Translations under genes and position numbers: made by a program
Notes under the pieces: model-generated
The model's database searches: none
The model's input: only the letters and a program-made list of their open reading frames with translations
What the model was told of the DNA's origin: nothing
NCBI GenBank assembly: GCA_016900015.1
Contig: JACJJM010000017.1
Coordinates: 25,525 to 89,524 of the forward strand
Length of the DNA stretch: 64,000 nt
Direction: 5' to 3'
From: Phocaeicola coprophilus
GTDB lineage: Bacteria > Bacteroidota > Bacteroidia > Bacteroidales > Bacteroidaceae
Shown here: positions 1 through 9,144 of the stretch, piece by piece
How the letters are laid out: each line of letters opens with the position of its first letter
Position numbering within the stretch: the stretch's first letter is position 1

Positions 1-653
1 AGAAACCGCAAGGTGGCAAAGGCATCCTGCTGGGAGGTGTACCGGGAGTGAAACCGGCTAAAGTACTCGTACTGGGCGGAGGTGTCGTCGGCACGCAAGC
101 CGCATTGATGGCTGCCGGACTGGGCGCAGACGTGACCATCCTCGACATATCCCTTCCACGCTTACGCCAACTGAGCGAATTTATGCCTAAGAACGTGAAG
201 ACTATGTATTCCTCAGCCTACAATATCGAACAGGAATTGCCGACTACCGACCTTGTCATCGGTGCTGTGCTTATCCCCGGGGCAAAAACTCCGCACCTCG
301 TTACCCGTGATATGCTGGCTCTGATGAAACGGGGCTCGGTGTTAGTCGACGTAGCTATCGACCAAGGCGGATGTTTCGAAACCTCACACCCGACGACACA
401 CGCTGAGCCTGTGTACGAAGTAGATGGCATCGTACACTACTGCGTGGCCAACATTCCCGGCGCTGTGCCTTTCACTTCGACACTCGCACTGACCAACGCC
501 ACCCTGCCCTACACGCTGCGATTGGCTGACAAAGGCTGGCAGCAGGCCTGTGCCGAAGACCCGGGACTGAAACTCGGACTCAACGTCGTCGACGGTCATG
601 TGACCTTCCCCGGCGTAGCTGAAGCTTTCGGCATGGAACTGCACAACGTGTGA
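1..653 (+). CDS. ald: Alanine dehydrogenase, 3' part (5' end outside window)
   Basis: This is the C-terminal part of an NAD-dependent alanine dehydrogenase, which interconverts L-alanine and pyruvate plus ammonia in the cytoplasm. The frame is open from base 3 and runs about 217 residues to the TGA. The family is about 370 residues long, so roughly the first 150 residues, including the substrate-binding Lys and His, lie upstream of the window. The visible part starts in the linker with a [10 protein letters not shown] segment. It continues into the Rossmann fold with [14 protein letters not shown], an acidic strand end (TILDI), and the conserved stretches [11 protein letters not shown] and [13 protein letters not shown]. 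The C-terminal [21 protein letters not shown] is also typical. An internal ATG at 48 is only an in-frame Met and should not be taken as the start. The identification is secure. Confidence 0.95.
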   Translation, partial: KPQGGKGILLGGVPGVKPAKVLVLGGGVVGTQAALMAAGLGADVTILDISLPRLRQLSEFMPKNVKTMYSSAYNIEQELPTTDLVIGAVLIPGAKTPHLVTRDMLALMKRGSVLVDVAIDQGGCFETSHPTTHAEPVYEVDGIVHYCVANIPGAVPFTSTLALTNATLPYTLRLADKGWQQACAEDPGLKLGLNVVDGHVTFPGVAEAFGMELHNV

Positions 654-666
654 AAACTAAAGAGTG

Positions 667-750
667 CCCCACCCAACCTCCCCTGAGAGTAGGCTTTCTC
701 TTGTAGTTGATACAGGAAAAAGCCTCCCCTTCGGGGAAGGTTGGGTGGGG
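667..750. terminator. Long GC-rich inverted repeat, probable bidirectional terminator
   Basis: The left arm CCCCACCCAACCTCCCC (667-683) pairs with GGGGAAGGTTGGGTGGGG (733-750) with one extra base. Nested inside are AGGCTTTC with GAAAAAGCCT and a compact CCCC-TTC-GGGG hairpin. T-rich sequence follows on the + strand. Its place between converging genes fits termination for both. I recall similar hairpins scattered through Bacteroidales genomes, so it may also be a dispersed repeat. Confidence 0.6.
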
Positions 751-780
751 TCTTCTTTTGTCCCAAAAGACGGCATAAAG

Positions 781-846
781 GGTAGCCGAGGACGGAAAGG
801 AGGGTAGCCGAGAGCGGAAAGGAAGGCGTGGTCGGGCCGAAAGGAA
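781..846. repeat. 22-bp-period GC-rich repeat cluster, copy A (3 units)
   Basis: Three adjacent 22-bp units lie at 781-802, 803-824 and 825-846. The first two begin GGTAGCCGAG and all three end in the block CGGAAAGGA or CCGAAAGGA. All units face the same way. This is the complement of the orientation seen in copies D and F. Confidence 0.75.
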
Positions 847-1028
847 GCCCAGCACAGCCCTGAATCCAAACCTGTCAAACAGAAGACAAAGGTCGCTCTT
901 ATACAGAAAAGGATGAAAGAAGGAAAAGTCATGCCGATGACGGTACGGCGCCCCATACATCGGACATGACAAAGACGTGAACAGGAAGTGATATGCTTCC
1001 GGAGTCACGGATATAAAAAGAAAGTGTA

Positions 1029-2705
1029 TCAGTAGCGGAATCGCCCGCGCCAGACCTCTACATTGCCACAGCGGTCTGTCACGGTAAGCTCCAACGTATG
1101 CATCGTGCCTCGCTCAATGTCTGTCTCACGCAGATTGCACGTCAGGCGATTATAACGGCTGTTACAAGCAAACAGCACAAAGCGGCCATCGACCGTAGCA
1201 CGGTACGTCTTAATGCCGGAACGGTCATCACCCACCCGAAACGTAAGTCGGCCCGCTGACCATTGGTTACGATTGAGCGGAGCAATCGTCGGGGCAACCG
1301 TGTCAATAGCCACGGTATAAGTGCCCAACGCACGCACACGGCCTTCAAGCCAACCATCCTTCCAGCCCCCTCCTACATACCACAACGATTTACCCGAACG
1401 CTCAGCAATGTAGTATTTCGTCGAATCAGCCACAGGCATACGGCGCACACCGATGCGCAGAGGGCAATAGTCATGCAGGGGCACGGGACAATCAGCCAAC
1501 TGGTATGTAAAGGCTATGGCCGAAGAGTCGGCAATCAACTGCACATCAGCATCAACATCCTCATAAAGCATCCCGCGGGGAATGACCAACTGCATACCCG
1601 GACGCGTGACGGTGTTCACCGCATCCCAACGCAACAGTTCATTGCCCGTGCGCTGTGCTTCCGGGACAGGCTGCGGGCGACCATGCACGGTGAAAGCATA
1701 AATCGAACGGTTGCCAAAAGCATCCTCCAGCTCGTAAGTGAAACGGTAATCACGTTCTTCATCGATACGCACCCAGCCGCGCCCCGGGTCATCACTCTGC
1801 GTCAAGCGCAGGCGGCTTCCGGGAAGCAGGTAGGATTTGGCATAGAGGGCACGTGTACGCTGATACGTATCGTAATCGATAAAGCCGTTGATGGCGCGGT
1901 TTTCATCGAAAGCGACACGGTCGGTCAGACTACGGAAGACCTCCACACTGTCGACCAGCAGGCGGACAGAGCGCACACCATAGACATTTGTCGTACCGGT
2001 CATATAGTCGTTCGCACGGATGGCCACTCCGATTGTTCCCCAAGCCTCGACCCTGCGCGTCAGCGAGCGTCCTCCCTGCGCCCATTGGAACACCTGTTTC
2101 CGTGCGCTGCCATTTATCACTCCTTCACCCGGACGGGCATAAAGCATCACGCCGCGCGACAGGGGACGGCGCGTGTCGCGCAGGTGGCTCATGTAGAAAG
2201 GCATCGGGTCGACCATTTCATTCGTGTCCGTACGACGGATTTCCAAATGCAGATGCGGTCCGCCCGAAGAGCCGGTGTTGCCGCTACGGGCAATGACATC
2301 CCCTTCGCGGACGCGGAAAAGCGTGCTGTCCGGGAAGAGATTGACAGAAAAGCTCTCTTGGCGGTATTGCTGCTCACGGACGTAGCGGGCCAACGCAGGG
2401 GAAAACGAATCCAAATGACCGTAGACCGACGTATAGCCACTGGGGTGCGTGACGTAGAGCGCGTTTCCATAGCCCGAGGGGCTGACAGAGATGCGTGACA
2501 CGTAGCCGTCAGCCACGGCATGGACGGGATGGCCCGTTGTGCCTTGCGTCTTGATGTCCAGCCCGCCGTGGAAATGATTTGGGCGCAGCTCGCCGAAGTT
2601 CGCGCTCAGCAGCATCGGAAAATCAAAGGGCAGGCCGAAGCGCGGCTGTTCCTGCGCATGTGCCAGCGGGGCAAGGAGCAGGATAAACCAAAGAAGATGT
2701 CTCAT
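1029..2705 (-). CDS. Secreted M23 family metallopeptidase (LytM-like)
   Basis: A zinc peptidase of the M23 (LytM) type, expected to cleave peptidoglycan cross-bridges or act as an envelope scaffold. I start it at the ATG ending at 2705. This gives a typical signal peptide (MRHLLWFILLLAPLAHA) and 558 residues, preceded by an AAAGA-type leader; an in-frame start further upstream would add a non-hydrophobic tail. The metal ligands are visible as HFHGGLD near residue 40 and HLHLE near residue 150, the H...D and HxH motifs of the family. The remaining 400 residues are beta-rich with no domain I recognise; long C-terminal tails are common in Bacteroidetes M23 proteins. A TATATTTG element at 2733-2740 (complement) suggests its own promoter downstream of nadC. 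Confidence 0.88.
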   Translation of the reverse strand: MRHLLWFILLLAPLAHAQEQPRFGLPFDFPMLLSANFGELRPNHFHGGLDIKTQGTTGHPVHAVADGYVSRISVSPSGYGNALYVTHPSGYTSVYGHLDSFSPALARYVREQQYRQESFSVNLFPDSTLFRVREGDVIARSGNTGSSGGPHLHLEIRRTDTNEMVDPMPFYMSHLRDTRRPLSRGVMLYARPGEGVINGSARKQVFQWAQGGRSLTRRVEAWGTIGVAIRANDYMTGTTNVYGVRSVRLLVDSVEVFRSLTDRVAFDENRAINGFIDYDTYQRTRALYAKSYLLPGSRLRLTQSDDPGRGWVRIDEERDYRFTYELEDAFGNRSIYAFTVHGRPQPVPEAQRTGNELLRWDAVNTVTRPGMQLVIPRGMLYEDVDADVQLIADSSAIAFTYQLADCPVPLHDYCPLRIGVRRMPVADSTKYYIAERSGKSLWYVGGGWKDGWLEGRVRALGTYTVAIDTVAPTIAPLNRNQWSAGRLTFRVGDDRSGIKTYRATVDGRFVLFACNSRYNRLTCNLRETDIERGTMHTLELTVTDRCGNVEVWRGRFRY

Positions 2706-2732
2706 TCTTTCATTTTTTAATGTGTTTGTAAA

Positions 2733-2740
2733 CAAATATA
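2733..2740 (-). promoter_or_regulatory. -7 element for the M23 peptidase gene
   Basis: Read on the minus strand this is TATATTTG, a match to the Bacteroidetes -7 consensus TAnnTTTG, 28 bases before the start codon. I see no good TTTG at the -33 position, so the promoter is only partly supported. Confidence 0.45.
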
Positions 2741-2769
2741 GATGCATACCCAAACAGAAGCGCATCCCG

Positions 2770-2811
2770 TTAAAAACGGAAGCGCATCCGTTTCGAACGT
2801 GATGCGCTTCC
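2770..2811 (-). terminator. Rho-independent terminator of nadC
   Basis: On the minus strand, GGAAGCGCATC (complement of 2801-2811) pairs with GATGCGCTTCC (complement of 2778-2788) around a 12-base loop that can itself fold. The stem is followed by GTTTTTAAC. It lies just past the nadC stop codon. Confidence 0.75.
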
Positions 2812-2868
2812 ATTTATGACGACATAGGCATCCGTTTCCGACGGAATACGGACGCGGCGGCCGATACC

Positions 2869-3717
2869 TCAGCAAGCCTTGAAACTCATGTCGAGTCCCT
2901 TGACGGAATGCGTGAGCGCACCGACGGAAATGAAGTCCACACCCGTCTCGGCATACTGCCGCAGCGTGTCGAACGTGATGCCGCCCGACGACTCCGTCTC
3001 ATAACGTCCGCCGACCATCTCGACTGCCTGACGCGTCAATTCAGGCGTGAAGTTGTCAAACATGATGCGGTCAATGCCGCCCAAGTCGAGTACTTGGCGC
3101 AGTTCGTCGAGGTTGCGCACTTCGATTTCGATTTTCAGGTCCTTGCCTTTCTCGCGGCAGTAGTCCTTCGCACGGCGAATGGCGTTGGCGATGCCTCCGG
3201 CAAAGTCGACGTGGTTGTCCTTGAGGAGAATCATGTCGAAGAGGCCGATGCGATGGTTCACACCGCCACCGATACGGACCGCCTCCTTTTCAAGCATACG
3301 CATTCCGGGCGTGGTCTTACGCGTATCGAGCACGCGGGTGCGGGTGCCCTCAAGCTGCTTCACATAGCGACGCGTCATGGTCGCAATGCCGCTCATGCGC
3401 TGCATCACGTTGAGCATCAGTCGTTCGGTCTGGAGCAGTGAACGCACTTTGCCAGTCACGACCATGGCCACATCACCGGGCTTCACCTCCGAGCCGTCGC
3501 CCAAGAGTACCTCCACCTGCATCGTGGGGTCAAAGCGATGGAATATCTCCTTGGCGATTTCCACACCAGCCAGCACGCCGGGCTCTTTGATGAGAAGCCG
3601 CGAACGGCCCATAGCGTCTTCAGGGATGCAGGAAAGAGTGGTGTGGTCGCCGTCGCCGATGTCTTCAGCAAAAGCAAGGTCAATCAAACGGTCTATCAAT
3701 TCTTGTTTCGTTTCCAT
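2869..3717 (-). CDS. nadC: Nicotinate-nucleotide pyrophosphorylase (carboxylating)
   Basis: Quinolinate phosphoribosyltransferase, which makes nicotinate mononucleotide from quinolinate and PRPP in de novo NAD synthesis. The ATG at 3717 gives 282 residues, the usual length. A longer reading to 3816 would overlap the end of metH and lacks family similarity. Family motifs include EDIGDGDHTT near the N terminus, the segment LLQTERLMLNVMQRMSGIAT, TRVLDTRKTTPGMR, KEAVRIGGGVNHRIGLFDM with LLKDNH after it, and the C-terminal ESSGGITFDTLRQYAETGVD. It starts 17 bases after the metH stop and so is probably cotranscribed with metH. nadA and nadB are not in the window. Confidence 0.96.
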   Translation of the reverse strand: METKQELIDRLIDLAFAEDIGDGDHTTLSCIPEDAMGRSRLLIKEPGVLAGVEIAKEIFHRFDPTMQVEVLLGDGSEVKPGDVAMVVTGKVRSLLQTERLMLNVMQRMSGIATMTRRYVKQLEGTRTRVLDTRKTTPGMRMLEKEAVRIGGGVNHRIGLFDMILLKDNHVDFAGGIANAIRRAKDYCREKGKDLKIEIEVRNLDELRQVLDLGGIDRIMFDNFTPELTRQAVEMVGGRYETESSGGITFDTLRQYAETGVDFISVGALTHSVKGLDMSFKAC

Positions 3718-3734
3718 AGCGTATATAAGTTTTT

Positions 3735-6482
3735 TTAGTCGAACAAATTCAATTTGTTGGCACGGGCCTCTTCCAAAGACACCACGGGAGGTTCGCTCTG
3801 CTTGCGCCGCCGGCACAAATCGTCATAACGGGCATATACTTCCCGGACGTATGCATCGCGTGATTCGGGATTGAGCAAACGGGCAGCCACGAGCGCGTTT
3901 TGCGAAGCATCCTTCAGATGGATGACAGGACCGTCATAGACCGGAGCAATGCGGAGCGCCGTGTGCATGTCGCTCGTCGTCGCTCCACCTATTAATAAAG
4001 GTATACGCAAGCCGGCTCGCTGCAATTCGCGGGCGACGCCGACCATCTCGTCGAGCGAAGGTGTGATGAGCCCGCTCAGGCCGATGATGTCGACCTGCTC
4101 CTCGATAGCCCGGCGCACGATGACGTCAGCCGGCACCATGACACCGAGGTCAATAATCTCATAATTGTTGCAAGCCATGACGACGGAGACAATGTTCTTG
4201 CCGATGTCATGCACATCGCCTTTCACCGTCGCGAGAAGCACTTTGCCTGCCGAACGGCTGCCTGTGACTTTCTCGGCCTCGATGCGGGGTTGAAGGATGG
4301 CGACGGCTTTCTTCATCGTACGAGCCGTCTTCACCACTTGAGGAAGAAACATTTTTCCCGCCCCGAAGAGCTCGCCGACATAATTCATGCCGTCCATGAG
4401 CGGACCTTCAATAATGTCAACGGCATGAGGATACAGCTGCGCAGCTTCAGCCAAGTCTGTTTCGAGATAGTCACCGATGCCTTTCACAAGGGCATGTTTC
4501 AGCCGCTCCTCCACCGGAGCATCACGCCATGCATCGTGACGGACGTGCGTCGCCGACTCGCCTTCCTGGCTATCCTTCAGACGGGCTGCCAGCTCGATGA
4601 GCCGCTCAGCAGCGTCAGGACGGCGATTGAGCACGACGTCCTCGATGCGTTCGAGCACATCGGCCGGGATGTCGCTGTAAAGGACAGACGTAGCCGGATT
4701 GACGATGCCCATGTCCATGCCTGCACGGATGGCATGGTAGAGGAACACGGCATGCATGGCCTCACGGATATAATTATTGCCCCGGAAGGCAAATGAGAGG
4801 TTGCTCACTCCCCCGCTCACATGGGTCCCAGGCAGATGGGCACGTATCCAGGCCGTCGCACGGATGAAGTCGACAGCATAGTTATTGTGCTCTTCCATAC
4901 CGGTGGCGATGGCGAGCACATTCGGGTCGAAGATGATGTCTTGCGGGGCAAAATGAGCTTGCTCCGTAAGCAGGCGGTAAGCCCGCTCGCACACTTCTGT
5001 CTTACGCTCAAACGTGTCAGCCTGGCCTTTCTCGTCGAATGCCATCACCACGACGGCAGCTCCCAGCCTGCGCACTTCACGGGCATGGGCCAAAAAGACT
5101 TCCTCACCTTCCTTCAGGGAAATGGAGTTAACGATGGACTTGCCCTGCAGACATTTCAGCCCGGCACGAATGACATCCCACTTCGAAGAGTCTATCATAA
5201 TAGGGACACGGGCTATATCCGGTTCGGAAGCTATCAGGTTGAGGAACGTCGTCATCTCGGCTTGCGCATCGAGCAGACCGTCGTCCATGTTGATATCAAG
5301 CACCAAAGCTCCGTCTTCCACCTGCCTGCGTGCGATGGAAAGCGCTTCTTCATAGTTCTTTTCCTTTATCAGACGGAGAAACTTACGCGAACCGGCGACG
5401 TTGCACCGCTCGCCGATATTGACAAAGTTGTTCTCAGGCTTCACTTCCAGGCGTTCCAGTCCGGAAAGCCACAGGTGGTCAGGCTGCGGAAGCGGACGCC
5501 GCGGCGTCGCTCCTTGCACCAAAGCCGGATATTCGGCGATATAAGCATCTGTCGTCCCACAGCAACCGCCGATGATATTCACAAGCCCCTCACGGATGTA
5601 TTCTTTCACTTCGGCTGCCATCTGGGCCGGAGTCTGGTCATACTGCCCCAAGCTGTTGGGCAGTCCGGCATTGGGATATGCCGATATATAATAAGGTGCG
5701 ATGTCTGCCAGTGTCTTCAAGAAAGGCTTCAACTGGGCCGCCCCAAACGAACAGTTCAGACCGATAGAGAAGAGCGGCGCATGCTGCACCGAAGCCAGAA
5801 ATGCTTCCAGTGTCTGCCCGGAAAGCGTGCGTCCGGCCACGTCGGAAAGTGTGACGGAAAGCATCAGCGGCACACGGCGGCCCGCAATATTCATAGCTTC
5901 CTCTGCCGCATAAAGTGCCGCCTTGGCATTAAGAGTGTCGAACACGGTCTCGATGAGCAATGCATCGACACCACCCTCGAGCAGGGCTTCCATCTGTTCC
6001 TGATAAGCAGCAGCCAGTTCGTCGAAAGTCAGGGCACGATAGGCGGGATTGTTCACATCGGGACTCATGGAACAGGTCTTGTTCGTCGGGCCGACAGAAC
6101 CTGCCACGAAACGTGGCTTGTCCGGTGTGCGGCATGTGTACTCGTCGGCCAGACCGCGTGCCAGCTTCGCTGCTGCCATGTTTATCTCACGGCACAAGTG
6201 CCCCACATGGTAGTCTGCCATGGAGACGCGCGTGGAACTGAATGTGTTTGTTTCGATGATGTCGGCTCCTGCCTCCAGGTATTTGCGGTGGATGTCGGCC
6301 ACCACATCCGGACGGGTCAGACAAAGCAGGTCATTGTTGCCCTTCATCTGCCCGGGTATATCCTTAAACCGCTCGCCGCGGAAATCTTCTTCACGCAAGT
6401 TGTATTTCTGAATCATGGTCCCCATCGCTCCGTCAAGGATAAGGATGCGACGGGTCACCAACTGCTCGATTGTATCCATCAT
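3735..6482 (-). CDS. metH: Cobalamin-dependent methionine synthase lacking the reactivation domain
   Basis: Transfers a methyl group from 5-methyltetrahydrofolate to homocysteine through cobalamin. The order is: homocysteine-binding domain with zinc Cys residues (GLNCSFG; GGCCGTT), pterin-binding domain ([16 protein letters not shown], then LDINMDDG), cap domain, and B12-binding domain with DVHDIGKN and its ligand His near residue 758. The protein has 915 residues, against about 1,230 for the full-length E. coli type. It ends at the linker equivalent to E. coli VTLEAARDN (here [15 protein letters not shown]), so the C-terminal AdoMet-dependent reactivation domain is absent by design and not by frameshift. 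I recall that Bacteroides species encode that domain as a separate protein. It lies between smpB and nadC, with no room for a cobalamin riboswitch in the 79-base gap upstream. Confidence 0.96.
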   Translation of the reverse strand: MMDTIEQLVTRRILILDGAMGTMIQKYNLREEDFRGERFKDIPGQMKGNNDLLCLTRPDVVADIHRKYLEAGADIIETNTFSSTRVSMADYHVGHLCREINMAAAKLARGLADEYTCRTPDKPRFVAGSVGPTNKTCSMSPDVNNPAYRALTFDELAAAYQEQMEALLEGGVDALLIETVFDTLNAKAALYAAEEAMNIAGRRVPLMLSVTLSDVAGRTLSGQTLEAFLASVQHAPLFSIGLNCSFGAAQLKPFLKTLADIAPYYISAYPNAGLPNSLGQYDQTPAQMAAEVKEYIREGLVNIIGGCCGTTDAYIAEYPALVQGATPRRPLPQPDHLWLSGLERLEVKPENNFVNIGERCNVAGSRKFLRLIKEKNYEEALSIARRQVEDGALVLDINMDDGLLDAQAEMTTFLNLIASEPDIARVPIMIDSSKWDVIRAGLKCLQGKSIVNSISLKEGEEVFLAHAREVRRLGAAVVVMAFDEKGQADTFERKTEVCERAYRLLTEQAHFAPQDIIFDPNVLAIATGMEEHNNYAVDFIRATAWIRAHLPGTHVSGGVSNLSFAFRGNNYIREAMHAVFLYHAIRAGMDMGIVNPATSVLYSDIPADVLERIEDVVLNRRPDAAERLIELAARLKDSQEGESATHVRHDAWRDAPVEERLKHALVKGIGDYLETDLAEAAQLYPHAVDIIEGPLMDGMNYVGELFGAGKMFLPQVVKTARTMKKAVAILQPRIEAEKVTGSRSAGKVLLATVKGDVHDIGKNIVSVVMACNNYEIIDLGVMVPADVIVRRAIEEQVDIIGLSGLITPSLDEMVGVARELQRAGLRIPLLIGGATTSDMHTALRIAPVYDGPVIHLKDASQNALVAARLLNPESRDAYVREVYARYDDLCRRRKQSEPPVVSLEEARANKLNLFD

Positions 6483-6561
6483 ATATTAATGTATAATTCA
6501 AGGATGAAGCATGAAGAAAGTTCAATCCGAAGGACATTCTTCATTCCTCATTCTACATTCT
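6483..6561 (-). repeat. Short low-complexity inverted/direct repeats between smpB and metH
   Basis: On the minus strand this gap reads as degenerate repeats of GAAGAATG/GAGGAATG, followed by an imperfect inverted copy (GAAGAATGTCC against TTGAACTTTCTTC). It could form a weak hairpin that partly separates smpB from metH. Confidence 0.4.
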
Positions 6562-7017
6562 TCACTTCTTAAAATATCTTTCCATCTCGCGACGCGCGTC
6601 TTTCTCTTTCAGTGTCTCGCGCTTGTCAAACTCCTTTTTGCCCTTAGCCAAAGCCACAACCACCTTGGCCAACCCCTTTTCATTGATATACAAACGCGTG
6701 GGCACGATGGTGAATCCGGGCGTTTGAGAATCACGTTCGAGCTTGCGAAGCTCCTTACGCGTGAGCAACAGTTTGCGGTCACGACGCGCGGCGTGATTGT
6801 TGTACGAGCCATAGAAATACTCTGCGATATGCATGTTCTTCACCCACAGCTCACCCCGCACGAAGTAACAAAACGTATCCACCAAGCTGGCCTTGCCCAT
6901 GCGGATGGACTTGATTTCCGTGCCTGTCAAGACAATGCCGGCCGTGTAGGTGTCGATAAATTCGTAGTCGAAAGAAGCCCGTTTATTTTTAATGTTTATA
7001 GGGGTAGATTTTATCAT
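6562..7017 (-). CDS. smpB: SsrA-binding protein
   Basis: SmpB binds tmRNA and delivers it to stalled ribosomes for trans-translation. The ATG at 7017 gives 151 residues, the normal length. Family hallmarks are N-terminal [11 protein letters not shown], the segment [13 protein letters not shown], then [15 protein letters not shown], followed by [14 protein letters not shown] and a lysine/arginine-rich tail ([20 protein letters not shown]). The start lies 13 bases after the stop of the membrane-protein gene upstream, which suggests a shared transcript. The tmRNA gene itself is not in the window. Confidence 0.97.
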   Translation of the reverse strand: MIKSTPINIKNKRASFDYEFIDTYTAGIVLTGTEIKSIRMGKASLVDTFCYFVRGELWVKNMHIAEYFYGSYNNHAARRDRKLLLTRKELRKLERDSQTPGFTIVPTRLYINEKGLAKVVVALAKGKKEFDKRETLKEKDARREMERYFKK

Positions 7018-7030
7018 AACTTTTCTTTTT

Positions 7031-7603
7031 TCATTGTAACAAGACCGACAGGCGTGTGAACACCCATCGGATAAGCATCGGTGCCAGGATAATGAAGAGC
7101 GACACACTCAGCGTGTAAGGCAGGCGCTTGCTTTCATCGACGTGCATCAAACGGGCCGCACCTTCCCACACCACATAGACCACATAGAACTGGAAGATGA
7201 GTTGCAGGAAGAGGAAACTGGGAAACAACCCCGTGATGACATAGAGTACAAAAGTCACCACCATGCCGTAGCCGACAAACTGGTAGCACAAAGTCTGCTC
7301 GCTCGGACGTTTCAACACTTTCATGCCATATTGGTTGGTCAAATAGGCCACGAGGAAAAAACCTCCGAACAGCGCGACGAAAGCGGCGCAACAATTCGTC
7401 ATCGCAATCTGCAAGGCAGGCCCGCTGAAACCGATGCCGATAAGCGTTCCCACAAACACGGCCAACCCACAAAATGCAATCATAGGATAGACGAAAGTGC
7501 TCATCACGGCTCGCCTATCCTGTTCTAAACTAATTTCCTCCCAAGCCTTGGCCGGGGAGGAAATCAGCAAAAATACTTTCTTGAATAATTCTTTATAGTT
7601 CAC
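7031..7603 (-). CDS. Yip1-family-like integral membrane protein
   Basis: A 190-residue inner-membrane protein with about five hydrophobic segments, at roughly residues 38-60, 68-92, 105-125, 127-147 and 165-183. The N-terminal pattern [18 protein letters not shown] resembles the start of bacterial Yip1-type proteins, which typically have a short amphipathic segment with an 'SPxxxW' motif before the membrane domain. Its function is unknown. It starts 6 bases after the stop of the upstream lipoprotein gene and ends 13 bases before smpB. This places it in a minus-strand transcription unit, although the partner genes have no obvious functional link. Confidence 0.7.
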   Translation of the reverse strand: MNYKELFKKVFLLISSPAKAWEEISLEQDRRAVMSTFVYPMIAFCGLAVFVGTLIGIGFSGPALQIAMTNCCAAFVALFGGFFLVAYLTNQYGMKVLKRPSEQTLCYQFVGYGMVVTFVLYVITGLFPSFLFLQLIFQFYVVYVVWEGAARLMHVDESKRLPYTLSVSLFIILAPMLIRWVFTRLSVLLQ

Positions 7604-7609
7604 CTATTT

Positions 7610-8473
7610 TCAATAAGACCGATAAGTTCTCTTTAAGAGAAGTTTCTGAATATTTGTGAAATCCCAAGAAGAAGAAACTTTTTCAGTTTCAATCGTTCCA
7701 TCATCTGCCTTCTCCACAGTATAAATATTAAAAGTCACAGACTCATCATCTGAAATACCCTCGCTATCCAATTGACTGTACAAAGAGGTTGTATCAAAAG
7801 ACAAATAGAAAGATATATTTGTATTTAAACTATATCCAGTCTTTGGATCTCCATTCTCTTCAACACACTCACTTTCACGATTGTCAAAACCTATATATAA
7901 ATCGACAATCTTCGCTTGAGCATCTACTCTACCTACATAAATATAATAATTGGGAGTGACCAACGTATTGGAATTAGAAGAAGATGTACCAGAACCTGAA
8001 TTATTACGCGAATAACAATCACCCACCAAAGTGAAATTCATATAACCATTCAAGGCATTGAAGACATTGTTCATTGTAAACCATCCAAGATTATTAATCG
8101 TAGTCAGGTTATAATCGGCAAATGCATTTTCTACTGTTTCACCAGTATTCGTGATAGTCTCCAATTCATCCAACTCCACAGCTACCTGAGGGATTAGATC
8201 TATTTCTTGGCCAGCTTGTATTTGCTCCAGATTAGCACTTTCACCGGTCAACTGCCCATAGACAAAAACTCTATTGACATTCATCAAATCTGTGGATGAA
8301 AAACCTGAGAGATTTGCAATCACCCCATTGTCAAGCATCACACTTGCCCCAAGACCATAGGGTACACCTGTACAACCGATAGTCGGCGTATATTCAGAAT
8401 CTCCCAAGCAAGAAGAAAACAACAAAGTGACTGCTGAAAGCATTGCCACCACTGAGCTTTTAATCTTTTTCAT
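7610..8473 (-). CDS. AT-rich secreted lipoprotein, NigD-like, function unknown
   Basis: A 287-residue predicted lipoprotein with a charged N terminus (MKKIKSS), a hydrophobic core and a lipobox ending LLFSSC at Cys22. It is therefore expected to be anchored to the outer membrane or exposed at the surface. A Ser/Asn-rich linker (about residues 155-170) separates two beta-rich halves. The general layout resembles NigD-type Bacteroidetes lipoproteins, but I cannot confirm the family. Base composition is much richer in A and T than the flanking genes, and codons such as AAT, ATA and TTA are common. This points to recent acquisition or an unusual expression class. A strong promoter lies upstream (8528-8559). 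Confidence 0.7.
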   Translation of the reverse strand: MKKIKSSVVAMLSAVTLLFSSCLGDSEYTPTIGCTGVPYGLGASVMLDNGVIANLSGFSSTDLMNVNRVFVYGQLTGESANLEQIQAGQEIDLIPQVAVELDELETITNTGETVENAFADYNLTTINNLGWFTMNNVFNALNGYMNFTLVGDCYSRNNSGSGTSSSNSNTLVTPNYYIYVGRVDAQAKIVDLYIGFDNRESECVEENGDPKTGYSLNTNISFYLSFDTTSLYSQLDSEGISDDESVTFNIYTVEKADDGTIETEKVSSSWDFTNIQKLLLKRTYRSY

Positions 8474-8527
8474 ATTCTACAAAACAAATAAATTAAGGTT
8501 GTGTTTAAATTTTTAGTTAAGTCGGGG

Positions 8528-8559
8528 CAAATATATAAAGAATCTGACGAAACAGCAAA
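8528..8559 (-). promoter_or_regulatory. Bacteroidetes promoter for the AT-rich lipoprotein gene
   Basis: On the minus strand, TTTG (complement of 8556-8559) is followed after 20 bases by TATATTTG (complement of 8528-8535). This matches the -33/-7 consensus of the Bacteroidetes primary sigma factor. The start codon is about 55 bases downstream. Confidence 0.7.
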
Positions 8560-8583
8560 GAAAAAGAACATACAATCACACAC

Positions 8584-9144
8584 TTATTCCACATTCAGCT
8601 TTTTCTTCACCACTGCCGGATTGCCCGCTGCCAGCGAATCATCAGGAATGTCGCGCGTGACCACACTGCCGGCAGCGATGATGCAGCGATGGCCGATGGT
8701 CACACCCGGGCAGACGATGACTCCACCGCCCAACCAACAGTCGTCGCCGATGGTGACGGGATAAGCCGTCTCCTTGTCCTCACGGCGAAGCACATAGTCC
8801 TTCGGATGCTGGGGCGTGTAGAGCTGGCAGTTCGGCCCGATGAGCGTGTTACGCCCGATGCGTATCATGCCGCCGTCGAGAAATGTGCAGTTATAGTTGA
8901 TAAACGCGCCCTCTCCCACCACGATGCCATTGCCGTGGTCGCAATGAAAGGGCGGACACAGCGTGGCGCTTTTCGGAAAACCGGGAATGAGGTCTTCGAT
9001 GACTTCACGATAGTCCGGACTGTAAATGGTCATGGTCTGGAGGCGGCAACATGTCTCCTTGGCATGGATAAGGCTACGCATGATCTCCGGTTCGGAAAAA
9101 TCGTAAAGTTCCTGACTGCGCATCTTTTCAAATTCTGTTTTCAT
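8584..9144 (-). CDS. Maltose/galactoside O-acetyltransferase family protein
   Basis: A 186-residue acetyltransferase of the left-handed beta-helix (hexapeptide repeat) type, related to LacA, NodL and Maa. These move an acetyl group from acetyl-CoA to a sugar hydroxyl. The N-terminal Maa-type segment (EKMRSQELYDFSEPEI) precedes hexapeptide rungs such as IVVGEG, IRIGRN, VTIGDD and VTIGHR. The catalytic His lies in YTPQHP near residue 112. The C terminus has the expected AAGSVVTRDIPDD and AAGNPAVV. The natural substrate cannot be inferred from context. A TACCTTTG element (complement of 9179-9186) lies about 35 bases upstream. Confidence 0.88.
   Translation of the reverse strand: MKTEFEKMRSQELYDFSEPEIMRSLIHAKETCCRLQTMTIYSPDYREVIEDLIPGFPKSATLCPPFHCDHGNGIVVGEGAFINYNCTFLDGGMIRIGRNTLIGPNCQLYTPQHPKDYVLRREDKETAYPVTIGDDCWLGGGVIVCPGVTIGHRCIIAAGSVVTRDIPDDSLAAGNPAVVKKKLNVE

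Larger units (their letters stand above)
654..1028. other. Convergent intergenic region with hairpin and repeat cluster
   Basis: This gap lies between the 3' ends of ald (+) and the M23 peptidase gene (-). It holds a long GC-rich inverted repeat (667-750) and a three-unit 22-bp repeat cluster (781-846), described separately. Open frames here read only through the repeats and have no family resemblance, so I call no gene. Confidence 0.7.

Noticed and set aside
6483..6561. Cobalamin riboswitch upstream of metH
   Set aside because: The gap to smpB is only 79 bases and has none of the B12-box sequence. metH is probably read from the upstream promoter.
4821..6572. Long open frame of 583 codons on the + strand opposite metH
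   Set aside because: It mirrors the codon structure of metH on the other strand, has no family resemblance and no ribosome site. The same holds for long frames opposite the M23 gene (1263-2498), the alpha-2-macroglobulin gene (31846-33171), GH78 (39993-41090) and the barrel gene (13262-14419).
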